A DNA stretch of 52,106 bases, from positions 1 through 52,106 of the forward strand of contig CALLOA010000121.1 of the NCBI GenBank assembly GCA_938005265.1, given 5' to 3'. Of this stretch, positions 1 to 9,345 are shown piece after piece; positions within the stretch are counted from its first letter, which is position 1, and each line of letters begins with the position of its first letter. A program made the translations under genes and the position numbers. This DNA is from an uncultured Granulosicoccaceae bacterium. GTDB lineage: Bacteria > Pseudomonadota > Gammaproteobacteria > Granulosicoccales > Granulosicoccaceae. The notes under the pieces are model-generated. The model worked only from the letters and a program-made list of their open reading frames with translations, had not been told where the DNA came from and searched no databases.

Positions 1-535
1 AGAACTTGTCACCGCCTTGCTATCAGTGCTCTGTGCCTGGCACTTTGGTGTCACCGCCCAAGCTCTTGCCGCACTGGTGATTACCTGGAGCTTGATTGCG
101 TTATCAGGTATTGATTTTGATACTCAGCTATTGCCTGATTCCATCACTCTGCCATTGATGTGGCTTGGCCTCATCGCCAGCCTGTTTCCGGTTTTCGTTG
201 GCCCGACAGAAGCCATCGTCGGTGCCGCTGCTGGTTACCTCACGCTATGGTGTGTGTACTGGACCTTCAAAATAGTGACGGGCAAAGAAGGCATGGGTTA
301 CGGTGACTTCAAATTGCTTGCAGCCCTCGGAGCCTGGTTTGGCTGGCAGGCACTACCGATGATCATATTGCTGTCATCCTTAGTAGGCGCTGTTGTCGGT
401 ATCACGCTGATTGTTGTTAAGGGGCGTGACAAACAGGTACCCATTCCTTTCGGCCCCTACCTTGCCGCCGCCGGTTGGCTTGCCATGGTGTATGGTGAGC
501 AGCTGAGCTCCTGGTATAACGGTTTGTACTATTAG
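1..535 (+). CDS. pilD: Prepilin peptidase (type IV leader peptidase), 5'-truncated by the window edge
   Basis: This is the C-terminal part (about 177 residues) of an inner-membrane aspartyl protease that cleaves and N-methylates type IV prepilins or type II secretion pseudopilins. The reading frame is open from base 2, so the start and the usual N-terminal zinc/methylase region lie outside the window. The two family motifs are visible: GIDFDTQLLPD and GMGYGDFKL, each supplying one catalytic aspartate, separated by hydrophobic membrane segments. The C-terminus has the expected IPFGPYLAAAG stretch. coaE follows 138 bases downstream on the same strand, the pilD-coaE order common in gammaproteobacteria. 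GspO is a synonym for the same family. Identification is secure; the substrate cannot be told from here. Confidence 0.93.
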   Translation, partial: ELVTALLSVLCAWHFGVTAQALAALVITWSLIALSGIDFDTQLLPDSITLPLMWLGLIASLFPVFVGPTEAIVGAAAGYLTLWCVYWTFKIVTGKEGMGYGDFKLLAALGAWFGWQALPMIILLSSLVGAVVGITLIVVKGRDKQVPIPFGPYLAAAGWLAMVYGEQLSSWYNGLYY

Positions 536-536
536 A

Positions 537-563
537 CAAACACATAGCAGGCAAACACATAGC
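537..563. repeat. 12-bp direct repeat just after pilD
   Basis: Two exact copies of CAAACACATAGC lie at 537-548 and 552-563, a 15-base period, starting 2 bases after the pilD stop codon. It is one of many short tandem duplications found in the non-coding gaps of this window. No function is apparent. Confidence 0.8.
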
Positions 564-673
564 CACGCGCGTACCGGCAAGCCCGCTTTTTCTTCACTCT
601 ATTTGCACTAGTCTACTTTCGGTTCAATTGGGTTTCTGCTACCGTCGAGTCAGTCTCCTCAAGAGCAGAAAAT

Positions 674-1279
674 ATGCTGAACATCGGATTGACTGGCGGC
701 ATCGCTAGCGGCAAGAGTACCGTTGCTGAACTATTTGCTGAATTGAAAGTACCTGTTGTCGACTCGGATGAGCTGGCGCGCAAGGTGGTTGAACCGGGTA
801 CGCCCGGTTTGCAAGCTCTGCAGCAACATTTCGGTGACAGCATAATTGCCGAGGATGGCTCACTGAATCGCAGCAGCCTGCGTGAGATTGTCTTCAACAA
901 CGATGACGAACGGCAATTCGTTGAACAGACACTGCACCCGCAAATCCGCAAACTCTCGGACGAACTTGGCCAACAATACGCAGATGCAGGCCATGCTTAT
1001 TGTCTCTTTGATATTCCCTTACTGGTTGAAACGGGCCAACAGCATCGCTTTGAACGCGTACTGGTTGTTGATGTAAGCGAAAAAATCCAGGTTACTCGCG
1101 TGGTTGCACGTGACAATATCAGTGAAGAGCAGGCTATGAAAATAGTGCAGTCACAGGCCTCAAGAATTGAACGGCTGGATGCTGCTACCGATATGATCTT
1201 TAATAATATGATGCTCGACGCACTGGCTGAAGAGGTGCATTGGCTACATCAGAAATTTACCAAGATGGCCACTCGCTAA
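674..1279 (+). CDS. coaE: Dephospho-CoA kinase
   Basis: This 201-residue P-loop kinase phosphorylates the 3'-hydroxyl of dephospho-CoA, the last step of coenzyme A synthesis, in the cytosol. The Walker A motif GGIASGKST lies at residues 8-16, right after the first beta strand as in the family, and length matches the usual 200 residues. DSDELARKVVEPG and FDIPLLVE are typical CoaE segments. It follows pilD on the same strand. The zapD and yacG genes that often follow coaE are not present; instead it converges on mutT, 52 bases away. Confidence 0.96.
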   Translation: MLNIGLTGGIASGKSTVAELFAELKVPVVDSDELARKVVEPGTPGLQALQQHFGDSIIAEDGSLNRSSLREIVFNNDDERQFVEQTLHPQIRKLSDELGQQYADAGHAYCLFDIPLLVETGQQHRFERVLVVDVSEKIQVTRVVARDNISEEQAMKIVQSQASRIERLDAATDMIFNNMMLDALAEEVHWLHQKFTKMATR

Positions 1280-1312
1280 ACCTGTAAAACTCAGATCACG
1301 CCTATAACCCCG

Positions 1313-1353
1313 GCATCAACAAACTAACGCATCAACAAACCAAAGCATCAACA
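1313..1353. repeat. 16-bp-period tandem repeat overlapping the 3' end of mutT
   Basis: GCATCAACAAAC occurs at 1313-1324 and 1329-1340, and the partial copy GCATCAACA at 1345-1353, each 16 bases apart. The array covers the mutT stop codon (1332-1334) and its last codons, so duplication has touched the C-terminus of that protein. It sits between the convergent genes coaE and mutT. Confidence 0.8.
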
Positions 1354-1814
1354 GCGGATTGGTTCGCCTTGGGAAACTGGTAGCTACCGATTTCCGCCAA
1401 CTCGACCCATCGCAATTGCTGCTGTTCGCAACCTGATGGCTCACCCTTAAATTGTGTGACATGCCAGAACTCAAGATCTACCGACTTGTCCGGATAATCG
1501 TGTGACACTTGAAACCAGGGATTTGCCTGTACCACATCAATCGCGATTTCTTCAATCAGTTCGCGTTTCAATGCTTCAAACCCTGATTCACCGGCATCCA
1601 CTTTGCCACCGGGGAATTCCCACAAACCACCCTGATGCTGGTGCTGCTGACGAAGTGCAAGCAATATGCGATCGGTTTTGTTGCGTGCTGCTAAAAAGGC
1701 ACTGGCATCGTGTGTGATATTACTCTGGTTCGCCGGGTGCCAAATGACGCCTGCGACCACCTTGATCGCATGACGAATTGCATCAGGTTCAGATGAAGAA
1801 TCAGCGGGTTTCAA
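1332..1814 (-). CDS. mutT: MutT-like Nudix hydrolase (8-oxo-dGTP pyrophosphohydrolase)
   Basis: This 160-residue protein contains a Nudix box at about residues 70-92 (GGKVDAGESGFEALKRELI, then EE) matching Gx5Ex7REUxEE, although the usual glycine after EE is alanine. GLWEFPGGK is the classic MutT lead-in. Members remove oxidised guanine nucleotides. The protein is about 30 residues longer than E. coli MutT because of a non-conserved loop near residues 27-48 and a longer N-terminus. It lies 12 bases downstream of argJ and is probably the last gene of a secA-argJ-mutT operon. The last residues and stop codon lie inside a tandem duplication. Fold assignment is sure; 8-oxo-dGTP as substrate is inferred from family and location. 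Confidence 0.9.
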   Translation of the reverse strand: MKPADSSSEPDAIRHAIKVVAGVIWHPANQSNITHDASAFLAARNKTDRILLALRQQHQHQGGLWEFPGGKVDAGESGFEALKRELIEEIAIDVVQANPWFQVSHDYPDKSVDLEFWHVTQFKGEPSGCEQQQLRWVELAEIGSYQFPKANQSAVDALVC

Positions 1815-1826
1815 CGGGTCTACAGG

Positions 1827-3077
1827 TCAACTGCGGTAATCAGCATTGATACTGACATAGTCATGGGAGAGATCACAGGCCCAACAAGTCCACTGCGAGC
1901 TGCCCATACCAAGATCAATCGACACAACAATTTCGCTCGACTGCATAATCGCCTGGCCAATCTCATCGCTGTAATTCGTGGCAGGCTGGCCTTTAACAAG
2001 CACGTCGACAAGTTCACCATCCGTGCTGTTGCCAGAGCCCAGCCGCAACGATAATTCTTCAATGTCCAGATAGTCGATTCCAGAGCGCCCGATCGCCATA
2101 ATGATACGCCCCAGATTCGCATCTGACGCGAAGAATGCCGTTTTGACTAAAGGTGAATTGCCTACCGTTAAACCCACTTGCCTGCAATCCGCCGTACTAC
2201 GCCCACCCTTTACATCAATCGTTATAAATTTACTGGCACCTTCTCCATCACGCACCAGTGATTGAGCAAGCCAGATAAAAATATCATCCAGTGCTTTCTG
2301 AAAATCACGCCACTGCTTGTGATTACGATCCAGCACGACACCGGATGTTCCAGTGGCTGCCAAAACGCAGGAATCGTTGGTGGATGTATCACCGTCGACG
2401 GTGATTGAATTAAAGGAACGATCCGTCACCGCAGCAAGGCATTCCCGCAGCAGCGTTTGATCAACAGCGGCATCGGTAAATACATAGGCCAGCATGGTTG
2501 CCATGTTGGGCTGGATCATGCCAGAGCCTTTGGCAAAACCACTGAGTGTTATCGGGCGGCCATCGATCTGAACAACAACGCTGAACTGTTTCGGCAGCGT
2601 ATCGGTCGTCATGATACCGCGAGCGGCATCCAGCCAATGCTGCGCGGAATCGCCCATGGCCTGTGATGCGGCAGCAATGCCTTGCAGCATTTTTTTAGCG
2701 GGCAATTGCTCACCAATGACACCGGTTGAAAACGGCAGAACTTGCTGCGGGCTAATGCCCAGCACCGAGGCGACTTCATCGCAATGTTCCCGCGCATTGG
2801 CAACACCTTCGGAGCCGGTTGCTGCATTGGCACCACCCGAGTTAATCAACAGTGCACGAATGCCACCGTTGGCCAGGCCAAGGTGTTCACGCGCGACCGT
2901 AACGGGTGCTGCACAGTAAGCATTTCGGGTGAATACAGCTGCCACACTGGATTCAGGCGGCAGTGATACCAATACCAGATCTTTCGCACCATCGCGTTTC
3001 AGCCCTGCCGAAACACCCGCTAGTGAAACTCCGCCAACCGGCGAGACAGTGTCCGGTACGTCCAGATTGACAGGCAT
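1827..3077 (-). CDS. argJ: Bifunctional ornithine acetyltransferase / N-acetylglutamate synthase
   Basis: ArgJ transfers acetyl from N-acetylornithine to glutamate in the cyclic arginine pathway; bifunctional members also use acetyl-CoA. The precursor cleaves itself before a threonine, which becomes the nucleophile: the site is visible as NMATMLAYV, with the threonine near residue 194. The C-terminus DYVSINADYRS is the expected ending. I place the start at 3077 (416 residues, beginning MPVNLDVPDTVSPVGGV), 10 bases after the secA stop. The frame is open to an ATG at 3146, but that extension only re-reads the SecA zinc-finger codons in another frame. Cotranscription with secA and mutT is likely. 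Whether it is mono- or bifunctional cannot be decided by eye. Confidence 0.94.
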   Translation of the reverse strand: MPVNLDVPDTVSPVGGVSLAGVSAGLKRDGAKDLVLVSLPPESSVAAVFTRNAYCAAPVTVAREHLGLANGGIRALLINSGGANAATGSEGVANAREHCDEVASVLGISPQQVLPFSTGVIGEQLPAKKMLQGIAAASQAMGDSAQHWLDAARGIMTTDTLPKQFSVVVQIDGRPITLSGFAKGSGMIQPNMATMLAYVFTDAAVDQTLLRECLAAVTDRSFNSITVDGDTSTNDSCVLAATGTSGVVLDRNHKQWRDFQKALDDIFIWLAQSLVRDGEGASKFITIDVKGGRSTADCRQVGLTVGNSPLVKTAFFASDANLGRIIMAIGRSGIDYLDIEELSLRLGSGNSTDGELVDVLVKGQPATNYSDEIGQAIMQSSEIVVSIDLGMGSSQWTCWACDLSHDYVSINADYRS

Positions 3078-3087
3078 GGCAGCAGAA

Positions 3088-5862
3088 TCAGAGTTTGCCG
3101 TGGCACTGCTTGAATTTTTTACCGGAACCGCATGGGCAAGGCTCATTACGCCCTACCTTGCGACCATCACGCACGAAAGGCTGTTCCGGCTCGGCGCTAG
3201 CCGGCGCTTCTCCACCTGCAGTTCCACCAGCCGCGCCTGCAGCAGCCTGCGCCTGCTCGTCAGCCTGATCGTAGGCACTTCCGGCATTCGCATGCTGATA
3301 TTCAAACGCTGCAGCCTGCGCCTGTTGTCGTTCCTGTGCCAGGCGTGCCGCTTCGACTTCGGCCTGGTCCTGAACCCTGACCCGGCTCAGCAGCGTGACA
3401 ACATCGGTTTTGTATTCATCCAGCATACGCATGAAAAGCTCATAGGCCTCACGCTTGTATTCCTGCTTGGGGTTTTTTTGTGCATAACCACGAAGACCGA
3501 CGCTTTGGCGCAGGTAGTCCATTCCGGCCAGATGTTCTTTCCAGTGCTCATCAAGTTTTTGCAGCACTATGGCCTTCTCAAACTCACGCAGGTTTTCCGC
3601 ACCGGCGGTTTCCGCCTTGTCGTCATAGATCGTTTCAAGGCTTTCTATAATGCGTTGCTTGATGGCGTCTATTTCGATCTCCGGATCTTCTTCCAACCAC
3701 TGTGCGACATCGAAATTCTCACCGGTCATCAACTCCAGCTGGCTGGTCAGCCCTGGCAGATCCCACATTTCTTCGATGGATTCCGGTGGTATGTGCGCAT
3801 CAACAACACCGCTGATGACATCGTCACGCATATCCGCGATGGTTTCGAGTACATCTTCTTCCTGCATGTACTCATCACGCTCCTGGTAAATGGCCTTGCG
3901 TTGTTCGTTGGCAACGTCGTCATATTCCAGCAGGTGTTTACGGATATCAAAATTGTGGCCCTCAACTTTACGCTGGGCATTTTCTATGGCCTTGGTTACC
4001 CAGGGGTGTTCAATAGCTTCACCCTCTTCCATGCCGAGTTTCTGCATCAGGGTACCCATGCGGTCTGACGCAAAGATACGCATCAGGTTATCCTGCAATG
4101 ACAGGTAAAAACGGCTGGAACCGGAGTCACCCTGGCGCCCGGAACGGCCACGCAGCTGATTATCTATGCGGCGGGATTCGTGCCGTTCGGTGCCGATAAT
4201 GTGCAAGCCGCCGGAATTAAGCACCTGGTCGTGGCGCTCCTGCCAGGCAGCCGTGACAGCTTGCTTCTCGGCATCAGTTAGCTCCCCCGACTCAGCCATT
4301 TGCGCAAGCTCCATTTCCAGGTTGCCACCCAGAACTATGTCCGTTCCACGCCCGGCCATGTTGGTGGCGATGGTAACTGCACCGGGCAAACCGGCGTTGG
4401 CAATTATTTGCGCCTCGCGTTCGTGTTGCTTGGCATTCAGGACTTCGTGCGCAATACCTTTTTCAGTCAACAGACTGGCCAGGTATTCCGACGTCTCGAT
4501 AGATGTTGTACCTACCAGCACAGGTTGCTTACGGACGGCACATTCCTCGATGTCTTCAATAATCGCTACATATTTTTCATCAGGGGTGAGAAATACAAGA
4601 TCCGGCCTGTCATCACGAACCATGTCCTGATGGGTCGGGATCACCACAACCTCAAGACCGTAGATCTGCTGGAATTCAAAGGCTTCGGTATCGGCCGTAC
4701 CAGTCATGCCCGAAAGCTTTTCATACAGGCGGAAGTAATTCTGGAAGGTGATTGATGCCAGGGTCTGGTTTTCACGCTGAATTTCAACTTTTTCTTTGGC
4801 CTCAATGGCCTGGTGCAAACCGTCCGACCAGCGCCGACCTGCCATGGTTCGACCGGTAAACTCATCCACAATGACGATCTGGCCGTCTTTGACGATGTAG
4901 TCCACATTACGCTGAAACAGCGAGTGCGCTCGCATAGCGGCGTTCAGATGATGCAGCAGCATGATTTTCGACGGGTCGTAAAGACTCTCGCCTTCTTCAA
5001 GCAGCCCGGCCTCTGTGAGTAATTCCTCGACCCGGTCGTGCCCGGTTTCAGTCAGGTGTACCTGCTTGCCTTTCTCATCAACGCTGAAGTCGCCCTCACC
5101 TTCTTCTTCCTCCTGACGGACCAGATTTGGCACCAGATCATTAATGCTGGCGTACAAGCCGGAATCACTATCGGCCGGGCCGGAAATTATCAGTGGTGTA
5201 CGGGCTTCATCAATCAGGATGGAATCAACTTCATCGACAATGGCGTAGTGCAAACCGCGCTGCACTTTGAACTCCGGGGAGTGCGCCATGTTGTCGCGCA
5301 GGTAATCGAAGCCGAATTCGTTATTCGTGCCGTAGGTAACATCCGCGGCATAAGCGGCACGTCGTTCCTCATTTGGCAGATTGCTGACAATAACGCCCAC
5401 GGTCAGACCGAGGAAGCGGTAGATATTACCCATCCAGTCAGCATCGCGTTGCGCAAGGTAATCATTCACGGTAATGACATGTACACCACGACCCGTGAGT
5501 GCATTCAGGTAGACGGATGTCGTCGCAACCAGCGTCTTGCCTTCGCCGGTGCGCATTTCCGCAATGCGGCCGCTATTGAGCACCATGCCGCCGATCAGCT
5601 GCACATCAAAGTGGCGCATATTCAAAACACGCCGGCCAGCCTCCCGAACCGTCGCAAAGGCCTCCGGCAGCAGGTCTTCAACCGTTACACCGTCTTCCTG
5701 CAGGCGCTGTCGGAATTCCTCGGTTTTGGCAACCAGTTGCTCATCAGACAAAGCCTCCATGTCGGCTTCAAGCGCATTGATCGCTGCAACCTCGCGTGTC
5801 AGTTGCTTCACCGTACGGTCATTACGACTACCGACAATTTTCTTGACCAGGTTTCCAATCAT
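3088..5862 (-). CDS. secA: Preprotein translocase ATPase SecA
   Basis: SecA is the motor that pushes unfolded preproteins through SecYEG at the inner membrane. The 924-residue length is typical. Visible landmarks are Walker A (MRTGEGKT, near residues 103-110), the [13 protein letters not shown] helicase motif, the [10 protein letters not shown] segment of the second nucleotide-binding fold, and the C-terminal zinc-binding tail [13 protein letters not shown], which contacts SecB and phospholipid. A glutamine- and alanine-rich linker precedes the zinc tail. It heads the secA-argJ-mutT unit. The gap to the upstream M23 gene contains a four-copy tandem repeat. Confidence 0.98.
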   Translation of the reverse strand: MIGNLVKKIVGSRNDRTVKQLTREVAAINALEADMEALSDEQLVAKTEEFRQRLQEDGVTVEDLLPEAFATVREAGRRVLNMRHFDVQLIGGMVLNSGRIAEMRTGEGKTLVATTSVYLNALTGRGVHVITVNDYLAQRDADWMGNIYRFLGLTVGVIVSNLPNEERRAAYAADVTYGTNNEFGFDYLRDNMAHSPEFKVQRGLHYAIVDEVDSILIDEARTPLIISGPADSDSGLYASINDLVPNLVRQEEEEGEGDFSVDEKGKQVHLTETGHDRVEELLTEAGLLEEGESLYDPSKIMLLHHLNAAMRAHSLFQRNVDYIVKDGQIVIVDEFTGRTMAGRRWSDGLHQAIEAKEKVEIQRENQTLASITFQNYFRLYEKLSGMTGTADTEAFEFQQIYGLEVVVIPTHQDMVRDDRPDLVFLTPDEKYVAIIEDIEECAVRKQPVLVGTTSIETSEYLASLLTEKGIAHEVLNAKQHEREAQIIANAGLPGAVTIATNMAGRGTDIVLGGNLEMELAQMAESGELTDAEKQAVTAAWQERHDQVLNSGGLHIIGTERHESRRIDNQLRGRSGRQGDSGSSRFYLSLQDNLMRIFASDRMGTLMQKLGMEEGEAIEHPWVTKAIENAQRKVEGHNFDIRKHLLEYDDVANEQRKAIYQERDEYMQEEDVLETIADMRDDVISGVVDAHIPPESIEEMWDLPGLTSQLELMTGENFDVAQWLEEDPEIEIDAIKQRIIESLETIYDDKAETAGAENLREFEKAIVLQKLDEHWKEHLAGMDYLRQSVGLRGYAQKNPKQEYKREAYELFMRMLDEYKTDVVTLLSRVRVQDQAEVEAARLAQERQQAQAAAFEYQHANAGSAYDQADEQAQAAAGAAGGTAGGEAPASAEPEQPFVRDGRKVGRNEPCPCGSGKKFKQCHGKL

Positions 5863-6015
5863 TATCCAATCCGCATTAAATTCGCGATTTACCGAATAGT
5901 CTAGTGTAGCCGCAGTAGCGCCAGGCTTCGACTAATAAAGAGTTTAAGAAGCGCTTTTACCCAAGAGGTTCAAAACGCACCGCCACTTGTTGAGTTTACA
6001 ACGTTACAGCAGTCA

Positions 6016-6075
6016 ATGGACCGGCAAACTGTGGTCCGGCATACCATGGTCCGGTACTCCGTGGTCCGGCATCCC
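6016..6075. repeat. Four-copy 15-bp tandem repeat between the M23 gene and secA
   Basis: Four consecutive 15-base units occupy 6016-6030, 6031-6045, 6046-6060 and 6061-6075. The core is TGGTCCGG; the first unit is the most diverged (TGGACCGG). The array starts 5 bases downstream of the M23 peptidase stop on the minus strand and lies upstream of secA, so it is in an mRNA trailer or the secA leader. Confidence 0.85.
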
Positions 6076-6080
6076 GATGC

Positions 6081-7037
6081 TTAACCGGCTTGCTGGTTGC
6101 TGGATGCCGGGCTCGGCAGATTCAACAACAACTCGGGGTCGATTTGCTTGCCGTGGCTCAACAACTCGATATGAACATGCGGGCCCGTTGAGCGTCCTGT
6201 TGATCCTACCCGGGCAATCATTTCTCCACGCTTCACCATCACGCCTTCAGCCACCATATTCTCGCTATTATGCCCATAGCGGGTGACAAAACCATTGCCG
6301 TGGTCGATTTCGACCAGATTACCGTATCTACCGTTCTTGCCTGAATAGGTCACGACACCAGACGCCATCGCCAGCACGGCACTACCGTAGGCTGCTGCGA
6401 GATCAAGGCCACGATGGAAGCTTTTTTCACGTCCACCCGTATTGCTCGCGCCAATCGATTTTCTATAGCCGTAACGCGAGGTTATATTCGCTGTGCTAGC
6501 ACCATACAGGGGATTCCCGGACGGCCAACTGCGGCGGGCGTGGCGTCTGTCCGCAACGATGGTCAGCATTGCACCCATCTGTGTATCAATATGGTCAATT
6601 GCAGATTTCAAAAGAGGCAGCGATGGTTGAATGCCACCTTGTTGGCAATCGCGCGCAACAAAATCGAATTCGGCATCATCCAGGCCGGCAATGCTGCTGA
6701 TTTCGCTACCCAGCGCTTCCAGACGCGCAACACGCGCGCAAAGAATTCCCAGGCGTTGCGACAGCACACTCTCAGTGTCCCTGCTTTGCGGGATTGGCAG
6801 CACCATATCCGCATCAGCGCTGCGGTGGTAGCTGGCAGCCATCCAGGCTTGAAATTCTGCTGTTGTACGCTTCTGTGGCAACAACATACCTGAAAACAGG
6901 GCAATCACGGCAGCCAGTATGATCAGTGCAGTAAAATGATCTTTTCGGACAATAATATTGCTGCTGTGAGTTCGCACATGGTAGCGTAACTTGCGAAACG
7001 GCAGGCACAGGATTTTTATAGTGGCACTCAGGAACAT
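6081..7037 (-). CDS. Membrane-anchored M23 family metallopeptidase (putative peptidoglycan endopeptidase)
   Basis: The C-terminal half is a LytM/M23 zinc peptidase domain: FHRGLDLAA supplies the first His and Asp ligands and HVHIE the HxH ligand, with SRYGYR before them. A single N-terminal membrane segment (ALIILAAVIALFSGMLL) followed by a helical region implies an inner-membrane anchor with the catalytic domain in the periplasm. M23 proteins with these motifs cut peptide cross-links or activate amidases. A gene of this kind between secA and dciA is a conserved gammaproteobacterial arrangement. The start is uncertain: the frame is open to an ATG at 7139; I prefer the ATG at 7037, and a GTG at 6977 is possible. 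No clear ribosome binding site settles it. Confidence 0.88.
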   Translation of the reverse strand: MFLSATIKILCLPFRKLRYHVRTHSSNIIVRKDHFTALIILAAVIALFSGMLLPQKRTTAEFQAWMAASYHRSADADMVLPIPQSRDTESVLSQRLGILCARVARLEALGSEISSIAGLDDAEFDFVARDCQQGGIQPSLPLLKSAIDHIDTQMGAMLTIVADRRHARRSWPSGNPLYGASTANITSRYGYRKSIGASNTGGREKSFHRGLDLAAAYGSAVLAMASGVVTYSGKNGRYGNLVEIDHGNGFVTRYGHNSENMVAEGVMVKRGEMIARVGSTGRSTGPHVHIELLSHGKQIDPELLLNLPSPASSNQQAG

Positions 7038-7632
7038 AGCTGACTTGATTGGCTTGAAAGACTCCAGGCAAACACAGCTCACCCAGCAGAACAAATCATC
7101 GCGCACGCTGGCCCCGCCCACAGCGACAGTGGCGGTCAAGACAACACAGACGGTAGGCTCGAGCGCAACGACCAGTTCACGTTTATTGCAGGTAGTTTCA
7201 CAATATGTGCCAAACGAAGTTCAAACCCAGCTGTGTTTTGTCAGGTTGGAGGACCGGCAATTGCGACTCACGGTCAGCAACGCGGCTGCGGCAACCAGAC
7301 TCCGCTTTGCAGGCCAACAGATCAGACAGGGACTGACCCGGACGCTGGGACTGGCAGTAGATCGGGTTTCGGTCCATGTGAAGCCGCAGGAAGGCGTTAT
7401 ATTCAAACCACAGCGTCCCGCTGTCAGATCGGAGCCTGTATCCGAAAGCACCATAAGACTTATCGAAAGTGCTGCAAACAGCGTTGAGAAAAACGCACAG
7501 CGAGACAGGAACAATAACGCAGATGGCGAATTTCCAACCGCCACCTCAGGCTCGGCTGAAGATCAGGTTGAAAAAGATCCGTTAGCTACTGCACTGAAGC
7601 GGCTGGCAGCAGCATTGGCCAACAGACAATAG
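7021..7632 (+). CDS. dciA: DciA-like DUF721 protein (replicative helicase loader)
   Basis: The segment around LLQVVSQYVPNEVQTQLCFV, followed by LRLTVSNAAAATRLRFAGQQ, matches the DUF721/DciA KH-like domain, which in most bacteria lacking DnaC helps load the DnaB helicase at the origin. The C-terminal third is polar and probably disordered, as is common in the family. Position between an M23 gene and lpxC supports the call. The start is uncertain: an in-frame ATG at 6991, a GTG at 7021 and a TTG at 7045 are all possible. The ATG would overlap the 5' end of the divergent M23 gene. The downstream gene lpxC is convergent. Confidence 0.75.
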   Translation: MALRNIADLIGLKDSRQTQLTQQNKSSRTLAPPTATVAVKTTQTVGSSATTSSRLLQVVSQYVPNEVQTQLCFVRLEDRQLRLTVSNAAAATRLRFAGQQIRQGLTRTLGLAVDRVSVHVKPQEGVIFKPQRPAVRSEPVSESTIRLIESAANSVEKNAQRDRNNNADGEFPTATSGSAEDQVEKDPLATALKRLAAALANRQ

Positions 7633-7687
7633 CCATGAAGGCCCGTAGAGTGCAGCTGATGGGCAGCTGAGAAGAATTATCGCGTAC

Positions 7688-7758
7688 AAAAAAGCCTGAC
7701 AGTGTCACCCGAAAGTGCCGACCCGAAAGTGCCAACCCGAAAGTGCCAGGCTTTTTTT
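7688..7758. terminator. Bidirectional terminator between dciA and lpxC with a triplicated loop
   Basis: AAAAAAGCCTG at 7688-7698 pairs with CAGGCTTTTTT at 7747-7757. This makes a GC stem flanked by A and T runs, so it can terminate transcription from both convergent genes. The loop holds three 14-base units built on ACCCGAAAGTGCC (7707-7720, 7721-7734, 7735-7748), the last running into the 3' stem arm. The repeat has lengthened the loop to about 48 bases, unusually long for an intrinsic terminator. Confidence 0.75.
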
Positions 7759-7795
7759 ACAACCGGTTTTGGCGTCGCTTTTGGTATCTAGATGT

Positions 7796-8848
7796 TCAGG
7801 CCTGAACACGGACCTGGCCATGTGCCTCCATCGCAGCAACACTGGCGGCGACTTCGTTGCCAACCACAAGCGCTGGAGACGGGTCTCTCTGGCGGGCAAG
7901 AGACACAACGGGACTGGGACGGCTGGTCAGTGATTTGCCCAGTATGTCGGCCACCGGTACCGAACTTTCAACATCCTCAGCGACGTCCTCGAAAGTAACC
8001 TCTTCCCAGGCATCTGCTTGTGAGAGCAGCTGACGAACCAGCCTGTTGTTCAGAGCATGGCCGGACTTGACACCGGTATATGAACCGATGAGGCTGTGCC
8101 CCAGCAGGTACAGGTCGCCGATAGCATCGAGAATCTTGTGTTTTACGAATTCGTTGGTATAACGCAGGCCGTCTTCATTGAGCACGCGGTATTCATCCAC
8201 AACGATCGCATTATCCAGGCTGCCACCCAGTGCCAGGTTGCGCTCTCTCAATGCTTCAATGTCACGCACGAATCCAAAGGTGCGGGCACGGCTGATCTCA
8301 CGTACAAAAGATGTGTGCGCGAAGTCGATTTCAGTGGTTGTTACATCATCCTTGAACAAGGGGTGATCGAAGTCGATGGTGAACTTGCACTTGAAACCTT
8401 CATAAGGCTCAAACCGTGCAATTTTGTCGTCTTCCTGAACTGTTATGGCTTTCTTTATCTTTATAAAGCGGCGTGCCGCGCCCTGCTCGAGGATGCCGGC
8501 AGACTGGATGAGAAAAACAAAAGGCGCCGCACTGCCGTCCATGATCGGGACTTCTGAAGCGCTAAGGTCGACATAGCAGTTATCGATGCCGAGACCGGCA
8601 AAGGCTGCCATCAGATGTTCTACTGTTGAGACCTTGACCTCACCATGACCGATGGTGGTTGCCAGAACCGTGTCCTGAACATTCAAGGCATTGCCGGGAA
8701 TAACGACGCTTGGCGTGCAGTCAACCCGTCTGAATACTATTCCGCTATTAACTGGCGCAGGATTCAGGGTGAGGTAAACTTTTTTTCCGGTGTGAAGGCC
8801 TATGCCTGTCGCCCGAATAGAATTTTTTAATGTTCTTTGTCGTATCAC
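7796..8848 (-). CDS. lpxC: UDP-3-O-acyl-N-acetylglucosamine deacetylase
   Basis: LpxC is the zinc-dependent deacetylase that commits UDP-GlcNAc acyl intermediates to lipid A synthesis. [21 protein letters not shown] is a textbook N-terminus; STVEHLMAA and [17 protein letters not shown] carry the zinc ligands and catalytic residues. At 350 residues it is roughly 45 longer than E. coli LpxC. The excess is a C-terminal extension after the WEEVTFED segment, the region where E. coli LpxC carries its FtsH/LapB degradation signal. It lies downstream of ftsZ on the same strand, the usual end of the dcw cluster, but a 620-base gap suggests its own promoter. Confidence 0.97.
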   Translation of the reverse strand: MIRQRTLKNSIRATGIGLHTGKKVYLTLNPAPVNSGIVFRRVDCTPSVVIPGNALNVQDTVLATTIGHGEVKVSTVEHLMAAFAGLGIDNCYVDLSASEVPIMDGSAAPFVFLIQSAGILEQGAARRFIKIKKAITVQEDDKIARFEPYEGFKCKFTIDFDHPLFKDDVTTTEIDFAHTSFVREISRARTFGFVRDIEALRERNLALGGSLDNAIVVDEYRVLNEDGLRYTNEFVKHKILDAIGDLYLLGHSLIGSYTGVKSGHALNNRLVRQLLSQADAWEEVTFEDVAEDVESSVPVADILGKSLTSRPSPVVSLARQRDPSPALVVGNEVAASVAAMEAHGQVRVQA

Positions 8849-9277
8849 CTGTTATATCCCGGTTTGCCAAGCAAAAGGACCACTGCTCCAGTAAAAACTT
8901 GGTATCACAGATCTTCTAAGTATCTGCTTATTTCTACGTGCTAACAGAGCCCTTTCACTATAAGAGCGTCTGTTATAACCAGCTGAAACTGAACGCTGGC
9001 TTACTGGGCCTGACACCAAATCAGGGCACGTTGTTGTACCGCCTTTTAAATAGCCTTACCTGACAAATTTGTAAGCGGTGAATAATATATAGCAGCTATC
9101 TGCCAGTTTTCCTGCTCTAATCCTGCTCCAGATAAGTCGGCCACCTACACACGCAAAAAGCCGCGCAAAATGCCGGGGCTGAACAGGTCGGACCATACAG
9201 TTGAAAGTATCTTGGCCAGAATGCAGTCGGCGTCCAGAATCTCCCGTCTGGTTGGTATTGACCTGCCTGGCTGATCA

Positions 9278-9311
9278 ATTAAGAGCGATCAAACATTAAG
9301 AGCGATCAAAC
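9278..9311. repeat. 17-bp direct repeat downstream of ftsZ
   Basis: ATTAAGAGCGATCAAAC is present twice, back to back, at 9278-9294 and 9295-9311, with no mismatch. It lies in the trailer of ftsZ (minus strand), about 160 bases beyond its stop codon. Confidence 0.85.
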
Positions 9312-9345
9312 GAAATGCCCGGCCTGAGAAACAGACAGAGCAAAT

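Noticed and set aside
3078..3146. Upstream ATG for argJ inside secA
   Set aside because: The added 23 residues re-read the SecA zinc-finger codons in another frame and are unlike ArgJ N-termini.
2929..4068. 379-codon plus-strand frame opposite argJ and secA
   Set aside because: It resembles no family, spans two well-identified genes on the other strand and is explained by codon bias of secA.
5038..5904. 288-codon plus-strand frame opposite secA
   Set aside because: Shadow of the conserved SecA N-terminal coding region; no recognisable domain.
6016..6075. Possible CRISPR array
   Set aside because: Units are directly adjacent 15-mers without spacers and no cas gene is present; it is a simple tandem repeat.
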